From contig JAEYNZ010000126.1 of NCBI GenBank assembly GCA_023412195.1, positions 131,993-195,992 on the forward strand: a stretch of 64,000 nt of DNA, read 5' to 3'. A program made the position numbers and the translations under genes. Source of the DNA: Bacteroidota bacterium. Lineage in GTDB: Bacteria > Bacteroidota > Bacteroidia > Bacteroidales > Prolixibacteraceae. This document shows, one piece after another, positions 42,357-52,112 of the stretch. Under the pieces are notes generated by a model, which saw nothing but the letters and a program-made list of their open reading frames with translations, was not told the DNA's origin and made no database searches. How positions within the stretch are numbered: the first letter of the stretch is position 1; every line of letters begins with the position of its first letter.

Positions 42357-43450
42357 TTTCTTAATAGTTTATCCACTTCATCAACAATATGTTTTGTGGC
42401 ATTGGGTTTAGCCAGTAATTTTATATGGTCTGAAAGTTGCCTGCACTTTTCAGGAGATTGAACAAGTGAGACAGCCTCAGGCATCAATTTTTCATGAATT
42501 TCAATATCAGGGATCAGAACTGCGGCCCCTTCCCTTTCAAGTGCCAGTGCATTTTTAGTCTGATGGTCTTCAGCTACGTTAGGCGAAGGGACCAGAATTG
42601 CCGGTTTCGCAACAAGGCAAAGTTCGGAAATTGTTCCTGCACCTGCCCTGGAAATAACAACTGTAGCGGCAGCATACGCCAGGTCCATGCGCGAAATGAA
42701 TTCATAAACATGCAGGTTCGGCGGAATGATTCCTTCCAGTTTTGACAGTATGTCTTTGTAATAACCAGAACCTGTTTGCCATATAAATTCAACTCCTGAT
42801 GCTGCAATTAATTCCATACTATTCATCACAGCATCATTGACTGATTTTGCACCAAGGCTGCCACCAACAATCAGCACTACCTTTGCATTTTCTTTTAACC
42901 CAAAATATTCAACAGCTTCCTGACGGTTATCAGCCTGCTTCAGCAGATTTTCCCTTACAGGATTACCTGTATGGACAATCTTTTGTTTTGGAAAGTACCG
43001 GTCCATTCCATCATACGCTACACAAATTACATTTGCCTTTTTAGCAAGCAATTTATTTGTAATTCCGGCATATGAGTTCTGTTCCTGGATTAGTGTAGGA
43101 ACTCCTTCACGTGCAGCAGCACGGAGTACAGGTCCGCTGGCAAAACCTCCCACTCCAATGGCAATCTGGGGCTTAAAATCCTGTATAAGCTTTTTTGCAA
43201 TCAGGTTACTTTTTACGAGTCCCCATGCAAATTTAAATAGTCTGATTCCCGGCTTGCGGGGAAAACCGGTTACAGGAAGTCCTATGATCCTATACCCTGC
43301 TGCAGGTACTTTTTCCATTTCCATCCGGCCAAGGGCTCCTGCAAATAAAATTTCAGCAGCCGGATAACGGCTCCTGATTTCATTTGCGATGGCCAGTGCC
43401 GGAAAAATATGTCCGCCTGTGCCACCTCCGCTTATGATCACCCTTTCCAT
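42353..43450 (-). CDS. murG: Lipid II synthase MurG (N-acetylglucosaminyltransferase)
   Basis: A 365-residue peripheral membrane glycosyltransferase (GT28) that transfers GlcNAc to lipid I to form lipid II. Conserved blocks: SGGGTGGHIFPALAIA (first nucleotide loop), GVGGFASGPVLRAA, LIVGGSLGAKSVND and AGAGTISELCLVAKPAILVPSP, the UDP-GlcNAc-binding motif near 265-285. The length matches the family. It starts 11 bp after ftsW and overlaps murC by 4 bp. Confidence 0.96.
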   Translation of the reverse strand: MERVIISGGGTGGHIFPALAIANEIRSRYPAAEILFAGALGRMEMEKVPAAGYRIIGLPVTGFPRKPGIRLFKFAWGLVKSNLIAKKLIQDFKPQIAIGVGGFASGPVLRAAAREGVPTLIQEQNSYAGITNKLLAKKANVICVAYDGMDRYFPKQKIVHTGNPVRENLLKQADNRQEAVEYFGLKENAKVVLIVGGSLGAKSVNDAVMNSMELIAASGVEFIWQTGSGYYKDILSKLEGIIPPNLHVYEFISRMDLAYAAATVVISRAGAGTISELCLVAKPAILVPSPNVAEDHQTKNALALEREGAAVLIPDIEIHEKLMPEAVSLVQSPEKCRQLSDHIKLLAKPNATKHIVDEVDKLLRK

Positions 43451-43461
43451 CTTATGTTCTT

Positions 43462-44667
43462 TTATTTATTTATTTCATAATCCTCATCTGGTACATTCAC
43501 TTCAACAGGTGGCTTCATCATCTCACGGTTTACCTGGTTCTGATAGCTGACACTTAAAATGCAGCCAAAAGCAGCAGAGGTAAATATTAAAGAGGTACCA
43601 CCCAGGCTTACCCAGGGCAAAGGTTGTCCGGTAACAGGGAGCAAACCGGTTGAAACTCCCATGTTGATCATTGCCTGAAACACGAGCATCATGGTCAGGC
43701 CTGTAACAAGAAATGCAGGAAATGTTCGTGTGGCTTTTCTTACAATCATCACACTCCTGAAAAAGAAAATCAGATATAGAAATATGACCATGATTCCTAT
43801 CAGCAGACCATATTCTTCAACAATGATAGCAAATATAAAATCGTTATATGCTGCAGCCATATAGTCACTTACATCAGAGTAACCGGGCCCTTTCCCGAAT
43901 ATTCCCCCTTCATATATGGCAAGTTTAGCATAATCAGCCTGTGTAATTCCTATCTCCGCACTTGGGTCACCATTGATATACCTGTCAATACGGCCTTTTA
44001 CAGTATGTATACGAGCGGGGGCATTGGGGAAGCTATCAGCAATTACGTAGGATAGCGCCACTATTCCCACTCCTACCACAATTACAAAAAATAAAAACCT
44101 GAAAGGAACCCTTCCCACAAACAGCATAATAAAAATGGTTGCAAACAACAATGCTGAGCTTGAAAAATTGGTTAGAAAGATTAATCCGCATACAACCACA
44201 GTATGGGCTCCTACCAGATAAAATGCTTTTGTAAGGTCTTCTCTTGTTTTCTGATATTTTCCCAAAACCTTGGCCGTATATAATATCAGGGCTATTTTTG
44301 CGATTTCGGCAGGCTGGAAGGATAAAATTCCCAGATTAAGGGTTCGCCCTGTACCATCGGTCAAACCTGCAAACTTTAGAACAACTGAAACTAACAGAAG
44401 TCCTATACTAAAATATATGAGCACATTGGAGAAGATGGCATAGAGCTTAACCGGTATAAAATTAACCATCACAAGCATTACACCGATCCCTGCCCCAAGA
44501 AAAAAGACCTGGCGTATAAGAAAATGCAGTGTATTGCCTGCAACCTGACGGTATGCAAGCGCCGCAGTTGAACTGTATACGATCAGCAGCGACAGTAAAG
44601 ACAGCAGCAGCAATACAATCCAGATTACCCGGTCTCCCCTGAATATTTTTGACTGCAAAATATTCAT
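43462..44667 (-). CDS. ftsW: SEDS-family peptidoglycan polymerase FtsW
   Basis: A 401-residue polytopic membrane protein, with about ten helices, of the SEDS family, which polymerises lipid II at the septum with its PBP partner FtsI. Seen: VYSSTAALAYRQVAGN near the start, FQPAEIAKIALILY, the extended loop YINGDPSAEIGITQADYAKLAIYEGGIFGKGPGYS reduced here to its key parts ITQADYAK and GKGPGYS, and GVSTGLLPVTGQPLPWVSLGG shortened to TGLLPVTGQPLP near the C-terminus. The gene order inside the division cluster supports FtsW over RodA. It overlaps murD by 1 bp. Confidence 0.94.
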   Translation of the reverse strand: MNILQSKIFRGDRVIWIVLLLLSLLSLLIVYSSTAALAYRQVAGNTLHFLIRQVFFLGAGIGVMLVMVNFIPVKLYAIFSNVLIYFSIGLLLVSVVLKFAGLTDGTGRTLNLGILSFQPAEIAKIALILYTAKVLGKYQKTREDLTKAFYLVGAHTVVVCGLIFLTNFSSSALLFATIFIMLFVGRVPFRFLFFVIVVGVGIVALSYVIADSFPNAPARIHTVKGRIDRYINGDPSAEIGITQADYAKLAIYEGGIFGKGPGYSDVSDYMAAAYNDFIFAIIVEEYGLLIGIMVIFLYLIFFFRSVMIVRKATRTFPAFLVTGLTMMLVFQAMINMGVSTGLLPVTGQPLPWVSLGGTSLIFTSAAFGCILSVSYQNQVNREMMKPPVEVNVPDEDYEINK

Positions 44668-46004
44668 TATAAATTTCTTACTTGTTGTTTAAACTGATTT
44701 CCACGGTCTTCATAATTATCGAATAAATCAAAACTTGCGCATGCAGGTGACAGCAGCACCGTATCGCCATTCCTAGAAAGATAATAAGCTGCCTTTACAG
44801 CTTCCTCCATACTGGAGGCATCCACTATATTTTTTATGGTTCCATCAAAAGCTGCATGAAGTTTGGAATTATCCTTTCCAAGGCAAACAATGGCTTTAAC
44901 TTTTTCCCTAACAACGGGCATAAGCATGGAGTAGTCATTTCCCTTGTCAATTCCTCCGGCAATCCATACGATGGATTTTGGAATACTTTCGAGGGCATAC
45001 CAGGTTGAATTGACATTAGTAGCCTTTGAGTCATTGATGAAATCGATGCCATGAACCTTCAGGAATTTCTCGAGCCTGTGTTCCACCCCCTTAAAATCCG
45101 AGAGGCTTTCCCTAAGCTGTTCATTCCTGATCTCAAAGACCATGCTTGCGATTCCAGCTGCCATTGAATTGTAGATGTTGTGTTTTCCCTGTAAAGCAAT
45201 ATCCAGAATTGACATATTAAAATATTTTTGGTTGTAGTGAATAATCATATTGTCGTCAGTAAGTCCTGCACCTTGTTCACCCGGCTGAGTCAACCCAAAG
45301 GGTATTCGTACCGGCCTGACGTGTCTTTTTTTAAGTTCATTTTGAATGATTTCATCATCGGCACAATAGATGAATACATCCTGTTCTGTTTGATTTTGTA
45401 TGATCCTGAACTTTGAATCAATATAATTCTGCATATTGTAACCGTAACGGTCGAGATGGTCAGGAGTAATATTAAGCAATACAGCTACATCCGCCTTGAA
45501 ATCATACATATTGTCGAGCTGAAAGCTGCTCAGTTCTATTACATAAAAATCATACTGCTGTTCTGCAACCTGCCAGGCAAAACTGTTACCTACATTTCCT
45601 GCAAGTCCGACATTGAATCCGGCATTTTTTAAAATATGGTATGTAAGGAGGGTAGTGGTTGTTTTGCCATTGCTGCCTGTAATGCAAATGGTTTTAGCAT
45701 TTGTGTATCTTCCGGCAAACTCTGTTTCTGAAATGACAGGAATATTTTTAAACCTGATTTTGTGCACCATTGGTGCTGTATCAGGTATACCGGGGCTTTT
45801 AACCACAAGGTGCGCCCTGAGGATTATTTCTTCCGTGTGTTTTCCTTCCTCAAATTCGATCTGGTAATCTGACAATATGGTTCTGTACTTCTCCTTCACT
45901 TTCCCAAGGTCAGAAACAAAAACATGGTATCCATGCTTCCTGGCAAGAATGGCAGCACCAACTCCGCTTTCACCAGCACCCAATATGACAATGTTCTGTT
46001 TCAC
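44667..46004 (-). CDS. murD: UDP-N-acetylmuramoylalanine--D-glutamate ligase
   Basis: A 445-residue cytoplasmic Mur ligase adding D-glutamate to UDP-MurNAc-L-alanine. Motifs: VILGAGESGVGAAILA at the N-terminus, VKSPGIPD, ATP-binding CITGSNGKTTTTLL (near 111-124), NITPDHLDRYG and FINDSKATNVNSTWYAL. The DSKATN block is characteristic of MurD. Full length. It abuts mraY without gap and overlaps ftsW by 1 bp, so all three are co-translated. Confidence 0.96.
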   Translation of the reverse strand: MKQNIVILGAGESGVGAAILARKHGYHVFVSDLGKVKEKYRTILSDYQIEFEEGKHTEEIILRAHLVVKSPGIPDTAPMVHKIRFKNIPVISETEFAGRYTNAKTICITGSNGKTTTTLLTYHILKNAGFNVGLAGNVGNSFAWQVAEQQYDFYVIELSSFQLDNMYDFKADVAVLLNITPDHLDRYGYNMQNYIDSKFRIIQNQTEQDVFIYCADDEIIQNELKKRHVRPVRIPFGLTQPGEQGAGLTDDNMIIHYNQKYFNMSILDIALQGKHNIYNSMAAGIASMVFEIRNEQLRESLSDFKGVEHRLEKFLKVHGIDFINDSKATNVNSTWYALESIPKSIVWIAGGIDKGNDYSMLMPVVREKVKAIVCLGKDNSKLHAAFDGTIKNIVDASSMEEAVKAAYYLSRNGDTVLLSPACASFDLFDNYEDRGNQFKQQVRNL

Positions 46005-47255
46005 CTATCTTATTTTAAGTGTAACAATAGTTAAAATGGCCAGTATGATACCTACTATCCAGAAGCGTGCAACAATTTTGGCTTCATGCAATCCCTTTTT
46101 CTGGTAATGATGATGAATGGGACTCATTAAAAACACACGCCTCCCTTCACCATATTTTTTCTTTGTATACTTAAACCAGGTGACCTGAATCACGACTGAA
46201 AGATTTTCTATCAGAAATATGCCACAAAGCAAGGGGATCAATATTTCCTTACGGATAATAACTGAGAATACTGCCAGTATTCCACCCAGTGCAAGGCTTC
46301 CAGTATCACCCATAAATACTTGTGCAGGGAATGAATTATACCATAAAAAACCAACTGTTGCACCGATAAATGCAGCTATAAAAACAGTCAGTTCTCCGGC
46401 ATTTGGAATATACATGATATTCAGGTAATCGGAATAAATGATATTACCGCTTACGTATGCCAGTACACCAAGTGTGGCGCCGCTTATAGCAGATGTACCT
46501 GTAGCAAGTCCGTCAAGTCCGTCGGTAAGATTGGCGGCATTTGAAACTGCTGTTATAATCAGAATGATTGCCAGGGCGTATACCACCCATTTTAGCCACG
46601 ATGCAGCATCTCCTGCAAAAGCAACAAGCCATGCATAATCAAATTCATTACCTTTAACAAAAGGGATGGTAGTTTTGGTTGACTTCACATCTTCAGTTAC
46701 ATACTGAATACGTTCCCTTCCAGTTTCAGGATCCATTACAATTTCACGCAGATCAGTTCCACCCGGACTTTGCACGTGCTGCCTTACCATTACATCATCA
46801 CTCAGGAAGAGAGTGGCAGCCACAAAAAGTCCAAGTGCAACCTGCCCAAGTATTTTAAATTTACCTGCCAATCCAGCCTTGTTTTTCATGAACACCTTGA
46901 TGTAATCGTCGATAAACCCGATAAGTCCAAGAAAAACAGTTGTAACCAGCATCAGTTGTATGTATATATTATTGAGGCGGGCAAATAGCAGTGTAGGCAC
47001 CAGAATGGCAAGCAGAATAATCAATCCTCCCATTGTGGGCGTTCCTTTTTTCTGAACCTGCCCTTCGAGACCAAGATCTCTTACAACTTCACCTATCTGC
47101 TTTTTCTGAAGATAAAGTATCATTCTTTTTCCAAAGGCAGTTGAAATAAAAAGGGAAAGGATAACTGCTGCCCCCGACCGGAAAGATATGTACTGAAACA
47201 TCCCTATTCCGGGGATGTCAGTAGTTGCCAGCCATTCATACAGATAGTATATCAT
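46005..47255 (-). CDS. mraY: Phospho-MurNAc-pentapeptide transferase MraY
   Basis: A 416-residue integral membrane enzyme that makes lipid I from UDP-MurNAc-pentapeptide and undecaprenyl phosphate. It shows KKGTPTMGGLIIL, the catalytic GFIDDYIKV (adjacent aspartates), NAANLTDGLDGLA, VFMGDTGSLALGG and SPIHHHYQKKG near the C-terminus. It is longer than E. coli MraY (360). The extra length lies mostly between the fourth and fifth helices (about 163-215, HVQSPGGTDLREIV to NEFDYAW), a hydrophilic insert seen in Bacteroidota MraY. Confidence 0.96.
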   Translation of the reverse strand: MIYYLYEWLATTDIPGIGMFQYISFRSGAAVILSLFISTAFGKRMILYLQKKQIGEVVRDLGLEGQVQKKGTPTMGGLIILLAILVPTLLFARLNNIYIQLMLVTTVFLGLIGFIDDYIKVFMKNKAGLAGKFKILGQVALGLFVAATLFLSDDVMVRQHVQSPGGTDLREIVMDPETGRERIQYVTEDVKSTKTTIPFVKGNEFDYAWLVAFAGDAASWLKWVVYALAIILIITAVSNAANLTDGLDGLATGTSAISGATLGVLAYVSGNIIYSDYLNIMYIPNAGELTVFIAAFIGATVGFLWYNSFPAQVFMGDTGSLALGGILAVFSVIIRKEILIPLLCGIFLIENLSVVIQVTWFKYTKKKYGEGRRVFLMSPIHHHYQKKGLHEAKIVARFWIVGIILAILTIVTLKIR

Positions 47256-47267
47256 AATTTATTACTG

Positions 47268-48728
47268 CTATTCTTCACTACCAAAAAATCTTCTTACTTC
47301 TTCCACATCATCAAAATGATGTTTCACACCATTCACCTCCTGATAGTTTTCATGGCCTTTCCCAGCTACCAGAATTATATCTCCGGGACGGGCCATCAAA
47401 ACTGCTGTTTTAATAGCTTCCCGGCGGTTTTCAATTGAAATGACCTTATTTTTCGAGCGGGCATCAATGCCAGCTTCCATATCATGTATGATCTGGGCCG
47501 GCTGTTCAGTCCGCGGGTTATCTGATGTAAGAATCACCCTGTCGCTGCCAAGAGCAGCCTCCTTCGCCATTTCGGGACGTTTTGTCTTATCTCTGTCGCC
47601 GCCTGCACCAACTACAGTTATCACCTGTTCGTTTCCAGTCCGGATGCCTGCGATGGCTGAAAGCACATTATTCAATGCATCGGGTGTATGGGCGTAGTCA
47701 ATAATCGCCAATTTTCCATCGATGCTCCTGATGGTCTGAAACCTTCCCTTTACAGGCTCAAGCCGGCTTATAACTTCATACACCTCAGAAATATCCTGCC
47801 CCAGATTCACGGCTACGGCAAACACTGCCAGGAGATTATATGCATTGAATTTTCCCACAAAATGCGTCCATACTTCCTGCCCGTTCAGATTAAGCAACAT
47901 TCCGTCAAAATGGGATTCAAGGACCTTGCAGCGATAATCAGCCATCGTTCTGGCAGAATAGGTAAGTACCCGTGCTTTTGTATTCTGAACCATTATAAGT
48001 CCATTCTTATCATCAAGATTGGTAATAGCAAATGCATTTGCAGGAAGGATATCAAAGAAACGCTGCTTGGCTTTTATGTATTCAGCAAATGTTTTGTGAT
48101 AATCAAGATGGTCGTGGGTTATATTGGTAAAAACACCACCTGAGAATTCAATCCCTGCAATACGATTTTGATGAATAGCATGAGAACTGACTTCCATAAA
48201 ACAGAACCCACAACCAGCTTCAACCATCCTGTTCATCAATTGTTGAATCTTAATGGCATCGGGAGTTGTAAAGGAAGCTGTTTCCTCCTCTTCATTTATC
48301 CTGTATGATATGGTTGAAATCAGACCGGCATTGTACCCCATAATCCGGAACATACGAAATAATAAGGTGGCTATGCTTGTTTTGCCATTGGTTCCTGTTA
48401 CGCCAATAACCATCATTTTTGAAGAAGGGAATCCGTAAAATGCAGCAGCCAGCAATCCGGCAACACGATTCGTATCAGATACTTTAACAAATACGGCATC
48501 ACCTTGAACAGCATCATGGGCATACTCCTCGCAGATGATGACTGCTGCACCATTCATCAGAGCAGCAGAGATGAATTTATGCCCGTCGGCATGCAACCCT
48601 CTTTGTGCAATAAAAGCAGATCCCTTATTCACCTTCCGGGAGTCGAATTCAAGGGAAGTAACTTCAGGATTTTCGTTACCTGAGAAATCTATGACATCAA
48701 TGTTATGCAATAATTCCTTTAACTTCAT
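47268..48728 (-). CDS. murE: UDP-MurNAc-tripeptide synthetase, meso-diaminopimelate type
   Basis: A 486-residue cytoplasmic Mur ligase that adds the third residue of the stem peptide. ATP site GVTGTNGKTSIATLL (near 109-123), EVSSHAIHQNRIAG, THDHLDYHKTF and IDYAHTPDALNNVL are present. SDNPRTEQP (near 401-409) contains the DNPR tetrapeptide that specifies meso-diaminopimelate instead of lysine. Thus the wall should be DAP-type. Full length. It follows ftsI by 1 bp and precedes mraY by 12 bp; murF is missing from the cluster. Confidence 0.96.
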   Translation of the reverse strand: MKLKELLHNIDVIDFSGNENPEVTSLEFDSRKVNKGSAFIAQRGLHADGHKFISAALMNGAAVIICEEYAHDAVQGDAVFVKVSDTNRVAGLLAAAFYGFPSSKMMVIGVTGTNGKTSIATLLFRMFRIMGYNAGLISTISYRINEEEETASFTTPDAIKIQQLMNRMVEAGCGFCFMEVSSHAIHQNRIAGIEFSGGVFTNITHDHLDYHKTFAEYIKAKQRFFDILPANAFAITNLDDKNGLIMVQNTKARVLTYSARTMADYRCKVLESHFDGMLLNLNGQEVWTHFVGKFNAYNLLAVFAVAVNLGQDISEVYEVISRLEPVKGRFQTIRSIDGKLAIIDYAHTPDALNNVLSAIAGIRTGNEQVITVVGAGGDRDKTKRPEMAKEAALGSDRVILTSDNPRTEQPAQIIHDMEAGIDARSKNKVISIENRREAIKTAVLMARPGDIILVAGKGHENYQEVNGVKHHFDDVEEVRRFFGSEE

Positions 48729-48729
48729 T

Positions 48730-50853
48730 TTAACCTAATGTAAGATGAACCACAGCACCTCTTGAAAATGCACTATTTGGTCTCAGTGATTGTTCTATTA
48801 CTTTACCCACTCCCTGTATATTAACCTTTAATCCGGCACTTTCAAGTAAAAATATTGCATCACTTGCACCCATGCCCCGCACATCAGGGACTTTCCCTGA
48901 CTGAAGACTTAAATCATCCAATACAAGTTGATTTTCAACATTCTTAACTGAGACTACAGCTGTTTCCGGATTACCCGTAACATTTGTTAGTTTTAGTGCC
49001 TGAGCAAGCTGCATGATGTGTTCTGTATTCCCGTTTTTTATACCAGGAAGTACCAGTTCTTCAGGAGTCTCAGCTTCTTCAGCCACCTCTTCAAACAGAT
49101 TTTTGGAAGCAAATATTCTTTCAGCAATTTCCTTAAATACAGGGCCGGCAACCAAACCGCCATAATAAGCACCTCCACGGGGATTATTAACAGTTACAAT
49201 TACTGAGTATTTTGGGTTGTCAGCAGGAAAATAACCTGCAAATGAAGCCAGGTACATCCCTTTCTGATAACCCTCCTGTCCTGTAGCAACCTGCGCTGTT
49301 CCCGTTTTCCCTGCAATTTTAAACCAGGGATTCTGAAGGGAACGCCCGGTACCTCTTTCGCAAACCCCTTCCAGCATTTTCTGTGCTTTCCCTAGTGTTT
49401 CCTTTGAAACGATCATTGGGTTTAGTACTTCTGTTTTGTATTGTTTCACAAGCACGCCGTTCTCCCTGATTTCCCGGACTAGTTGTGGCTTAACCATTTT
49501 TCCGTTGTTTGCAACTGCATTATAAAAGGTCAGAATCTGCAATGGCGTCATTTTAGATTCATAGCCATATGACATCCATGGAAGGGTTGTTCCCCACCAG
49601 TCTGAATCACCGGGATACTTAAAATAAGGTTTACCTTCTCCTTTTATTTCTATTCCCAGGGGCTTATTTATACCAAACCCATATACGCGGTCTACAAAAT
49701 TCTTTGGATTTCTTTCATATGCTGCTATGATTATTTTAGCAACTCCCACATTGGATGATTTTTCAAAAATCTGGTTCACTGTCATCTTCCCATGACCGCC
49801 ATGATGATAATCACTGTCGTAAATTGTACGGCCCTGGTACTTCCAAACTCCATTCCCGGTATCAAAAACATCACAAGTGTCGACCAATCCATCTTCCATG
49901 GCGGCAACCAGTGAAATGAGTTTAAAGGTGGAACCAGGTTCATAGCAACCAGCATGACCCAGGGCATAGTTATAATTCTCAGTATAATCTCCATTTTCTC
50001 TTCCCAGGTTGGCAATGGCTTTTATTTCTCCGGTTTCAACCTCCATTACGATGGCAGTTCCCCAGTCAGCCCCTGTTTTGACCAGATTCCTGTAAAGTGT
50101 ACTTTCTGTAATATCCTGAAGTTTTACATTGATGGTTGTAATGACATCCATGCCGTCCTGCGGTTCAATTTCTATTCTTGAAACCCATCTGCCTGAAAGG
50201 TTTTCCCTGTAGCTGATGCCATCCTTACCTTTGAGATATTGTTCGTATGCACCTTCAAGACCAGTATAGCCGATATTTCCGTGAACTCCCCCATATGCCC
50301 CTTTATTTAAATCACCAATTGTACGCAACGCGAGTGAACCCAAAGGGGTTACCCGGTGGTTTTCCTGTTCGACGATTAAACCGCCACCGAAACGCCCTCT
50401 TTTCAGTATAGGAAATTTTTTAATCTGCTGAAGTTCCTGGTAATCCACCTTCCGCGGAGTGAGCATGAACCCTCGGTTTCCATTGGCATATGCTGCTTTC
50501 AGCCTTTGACTGTATTCGTTTTTGGTGGCATTTTTAAAAAAAGCGGAAAGATAATAAGCAAGAGAATCAGAATCATTTGCAAAAACACGTTTGACACCTT
50601 CGGCAGCCAGATCAATCCGGACATAATACCCCGGAACAGATGTTGCCAGAACACTTCCGTCATCGGCACAGATATTTCCTCTGATTGGTGCAATTGTCAG
50701 TGTATTTTCCTTGAGATTTTTGGCAATCTGCTCCCAACGGTCATTTTTAATTTGCTGAATGGAAACCATTTTCACAATGATCACCAGCCCGAATATCAAC
50801 AGGAAAAAGTATATAACGGCGATGCGTGTTAATATTGATTTTCTGATTTCCAC
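48730..50853 (-). CDS. ftsI: Septal transpeptidase FtsI (class B PBP) with C-terminal PASTA domain
   Basis: A 707-residue membrane-anchored transpeptidase that crosslinks septal peptidoglycan. One N-terminal transmembrane helix (about 10-30) is followed by the dimerisation region (PIRGNICADDGSVLA) and the transpeptidase domain. Active-site motifs are GSTFK (catalytic Ser), KSSNVG (SxN) and GKTGTAQVA (KTG). A PASTA domain ends the protein (VPDVRGMGASDAIFLL onward), probably binding peptidoglycan. E. coli FtsI has 588 residues without PASTA. The gene follows ftsL by 6 bp and abuts murE. Confidence 0.94.
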   Translation of the reverse strand: MEIRKSILTRIAVIYFFLLIFGLVIIVKMVSIQQIKNDRWEQIAKNLKENTLTIAPIRGNICADDGSVLATSVPGYYVRIDLAAEGVKRVFANDSDSLAYYLSAFFKNATKNEYSQRLKAAYANGNRGFMLTPRKVDYQELQQIKKFPILKRGRFGGGLIVEQENHRVTPLGSLALRTIGDLNKGAYGGVHGNIGYTGLEGAYEQYLKGKDGISYRENLSGRWVSRIEIEPQDGMDVITTINVKLQDITESTLYRNLVKTGADWGTAIVMEVETGEIKAIANLGRENGDYTENYNYALGHAGCYEPGSTFKLISLVAAMEDGLVDTCDVFDTGNGVWKYQGRTIYDSDYHHGGHGKMTVNQIFEKSSNVGVAKIIIAAYERNPKNFVDRVYGFGINKPLGIEIKGEGKPYFKYPGDSDWWGTTLPWMSYGYESKMTPLQILTFYNAVANNGKMVKPQLVREIRENGVLVKQYKTEVLNPMIVSKETLGKAQKMLEGVCERGTGRSLQNPWFKIAGKTGTAQVATGQEGYQKGMYLASFAGYFPADNPKYSVIVTVNNPRGGAYYGGLVAGPVFKEIAERIFASKNLFEEVAEEAETPEELVLPGIKNGNTEHIMQLAQALKLTNVTGNPETAVVSVKNVENQLVLDDLSLQSGKVPDVRGMGASDAIFLLESAGLKVNIQGVGKVIEQSLRPNSAFSRGAVVHLTLG

Positions 50854-50859
50854 TTCATA

Positions 50860-51207
50860 TTATTTTTTTTGAACCACAATTTTATGGGCAGGACGTACAG
50901 GTTCTTCCAATCCCAGTCCGGCCTCCATTACCTTTTCAACAACTTCCGAAGGCCTGCTGGCATCCATGAGCCTTGCAGAAAGTGTGATGGATTCTGAACG
51001 AAGCTCATTCAGGTTTTCCTGAACAGCTTCAATCTGCCTGATCGTCCGTTCCGACCAGTTTCTGTTCGAAATCAGGATCATTGCAAAAAACACCAGGAGG
51101 CCTATAAACGGCAATTGCCGGGTAAAACGCTCATCGGTAAGAATCGTTCCTCCAAGGAATGATTTTACAACTGGCTTCTTTTTATTGCTTTTCTTAACTT
51201 CTGTCAT
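50860..51207 (-). CDS. ftsL: FtsL-like divisome protein
   Basis: A 115-residue bitopic protein with a basic cytoplasmic N-terminus, one transmembrane helix (about 32-47: LPFIGLLVFFAMILI) and a predicted coiled coil (about 52-85: TIRQIEAVQENLNELRSE). Sequence conservation of FtsL is weak. The call rests on topology and on its fixed place between rsmH and ftsI. FtsL with a FtsB-like partner and FtsQ activates FtsW/FtsI. It overlaps rsmH by 4 bp. Confidence 0.85.
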   Translation of the reverse strand: MTEVKKSNKKKPVVKSFLGGTILTDERFTRQLPFIGLLVFFAMILISNRNWSERTIRQIEAVQENLNELRSESITLSARLMDASRPSEVVEKVMEAGLGLEEPVRPAHKIVVQKK

Positions 51208-52112
51208 ACCTGTTTTTTTTCTGCAATTCTTAATTTGGCACTTCGGGCACGAACGTTCTCAGCCAATTCTTCCTCACCTGGAACAATAACTTTCCGGTTC
51301 ACCAGATGAAACGGGCTGTTTAAATTCCCAAAAAAATCTTTATCAATTTTACCTTCAAAATTGCCACTCTTCATAAAGTTTTTACAGAGCCTGTCTTCCA
51401 GACTGTGATAGGTGATAATGACCAGTCTTCCGCCAGGTTTCAGCACATCAAGGGAAGAGGATAAAAATTCTTTTAATGCGCCCATCTCATCATTCACTTC
51501 AATCCGCAGGGCCTGAAACACCTGTGCCAGGTATTTATTTTCCAGTCCACCGGGAGCACAGCGGGATGCCACTTCCCTTAACTGGTGTGTTGTAACGATT
51601 GAACGGTTATTCCTTTCACTGATAATTTCCCGTACAAGCCTGCCTGTATTCTTTATTTCACCATATATTTTAAATACAAATCCGAGGTTCTCTTCAGAAT
51701 ACGTATTAACCACCTTTGCAGCATCAATGGGTGCATTGCGGTTCATCCGCATATCAAGGTTACCTTCGAAACGATAGGAAAAGCCACGTTCAGGGACGTC
51801 AAAGTCATGTGATGATACTCCAAGGTCGGCAAAAACTGCATCCACCTTTTGAACATCGTGAAAGCGCAAAAAATTCCTCATGTACCGGAAGTTGTGACGG
51901 ACAAAAAAAAGCCGGTCATCGTTTATCACATTACCGGCAGCATCTTCATCCTGGTCGAAAGCAAACAGCCTGCCATCACCTATCTCATCAAGAATGAGCC
52001 GGGAGTGTCCTCCACCTCCGAAGGTAGCATCAACAACCAGAGCTCCGGGGAACAGATTCAGTCCCTTTATGCTTTCTTCCGGCATGACAGGTATGTGGTA
52101 TTGACTGTTCAT
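51204..52112 (-). CDS. rsmH: 16S rRNA (cytosine1402-N4)-methyltransferase RsmH
   Basis: A 302-residue SAM-dependent enzyme that N4-methylates C1402 in the ribosomal P site. Blocks: HIPVMPEESIKGL, VDATFGGGGHSRLIL (SAM loop), FADLGVSSHDFDVPERGFS, LDMRMN and LVIITYHSLEDRLCKNFM. The length is normal. It overlaps mraZ by 4 bp (ATGA-type) and ftsL by 4 bp, so it is translationally coupled in the division operon. Confidence 0.96.
   Translation of the reverse strand: MNSQYHIPVMPEESIKGLNLFPGALVVDATFGGGGHSRLILDEIGDGRLFAFDQDEDAAGNVINDDRLFFVRHNFRYMRNFLRFHDVQKVDAVFADLGVSSHDFDVPERGFSYRFEGNLDMRMNRNAPIDAAKVVNTYSEENLGFVFKIYGEIKNTGRLVREIISERNNRSIVTTHQLREVASRCAPGGLENKYLAQVFQALRIEVNDEMGALKEFLSSSLDVLKPGGRLVIITYHSLEDRLCKNFMKSGNFEGKIDKDFFGNLNSPFHLVNRKVIVPGEEELAENVRARSAKLRIAEKKQV

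Noticed and set aside
46005..47268. Missing murF as a deletion inside the cell-wall cluster
   Set aside because: Bacteroidota commonly lack murF at this location; murE and mraY are only 12 bp apart with no remnant.
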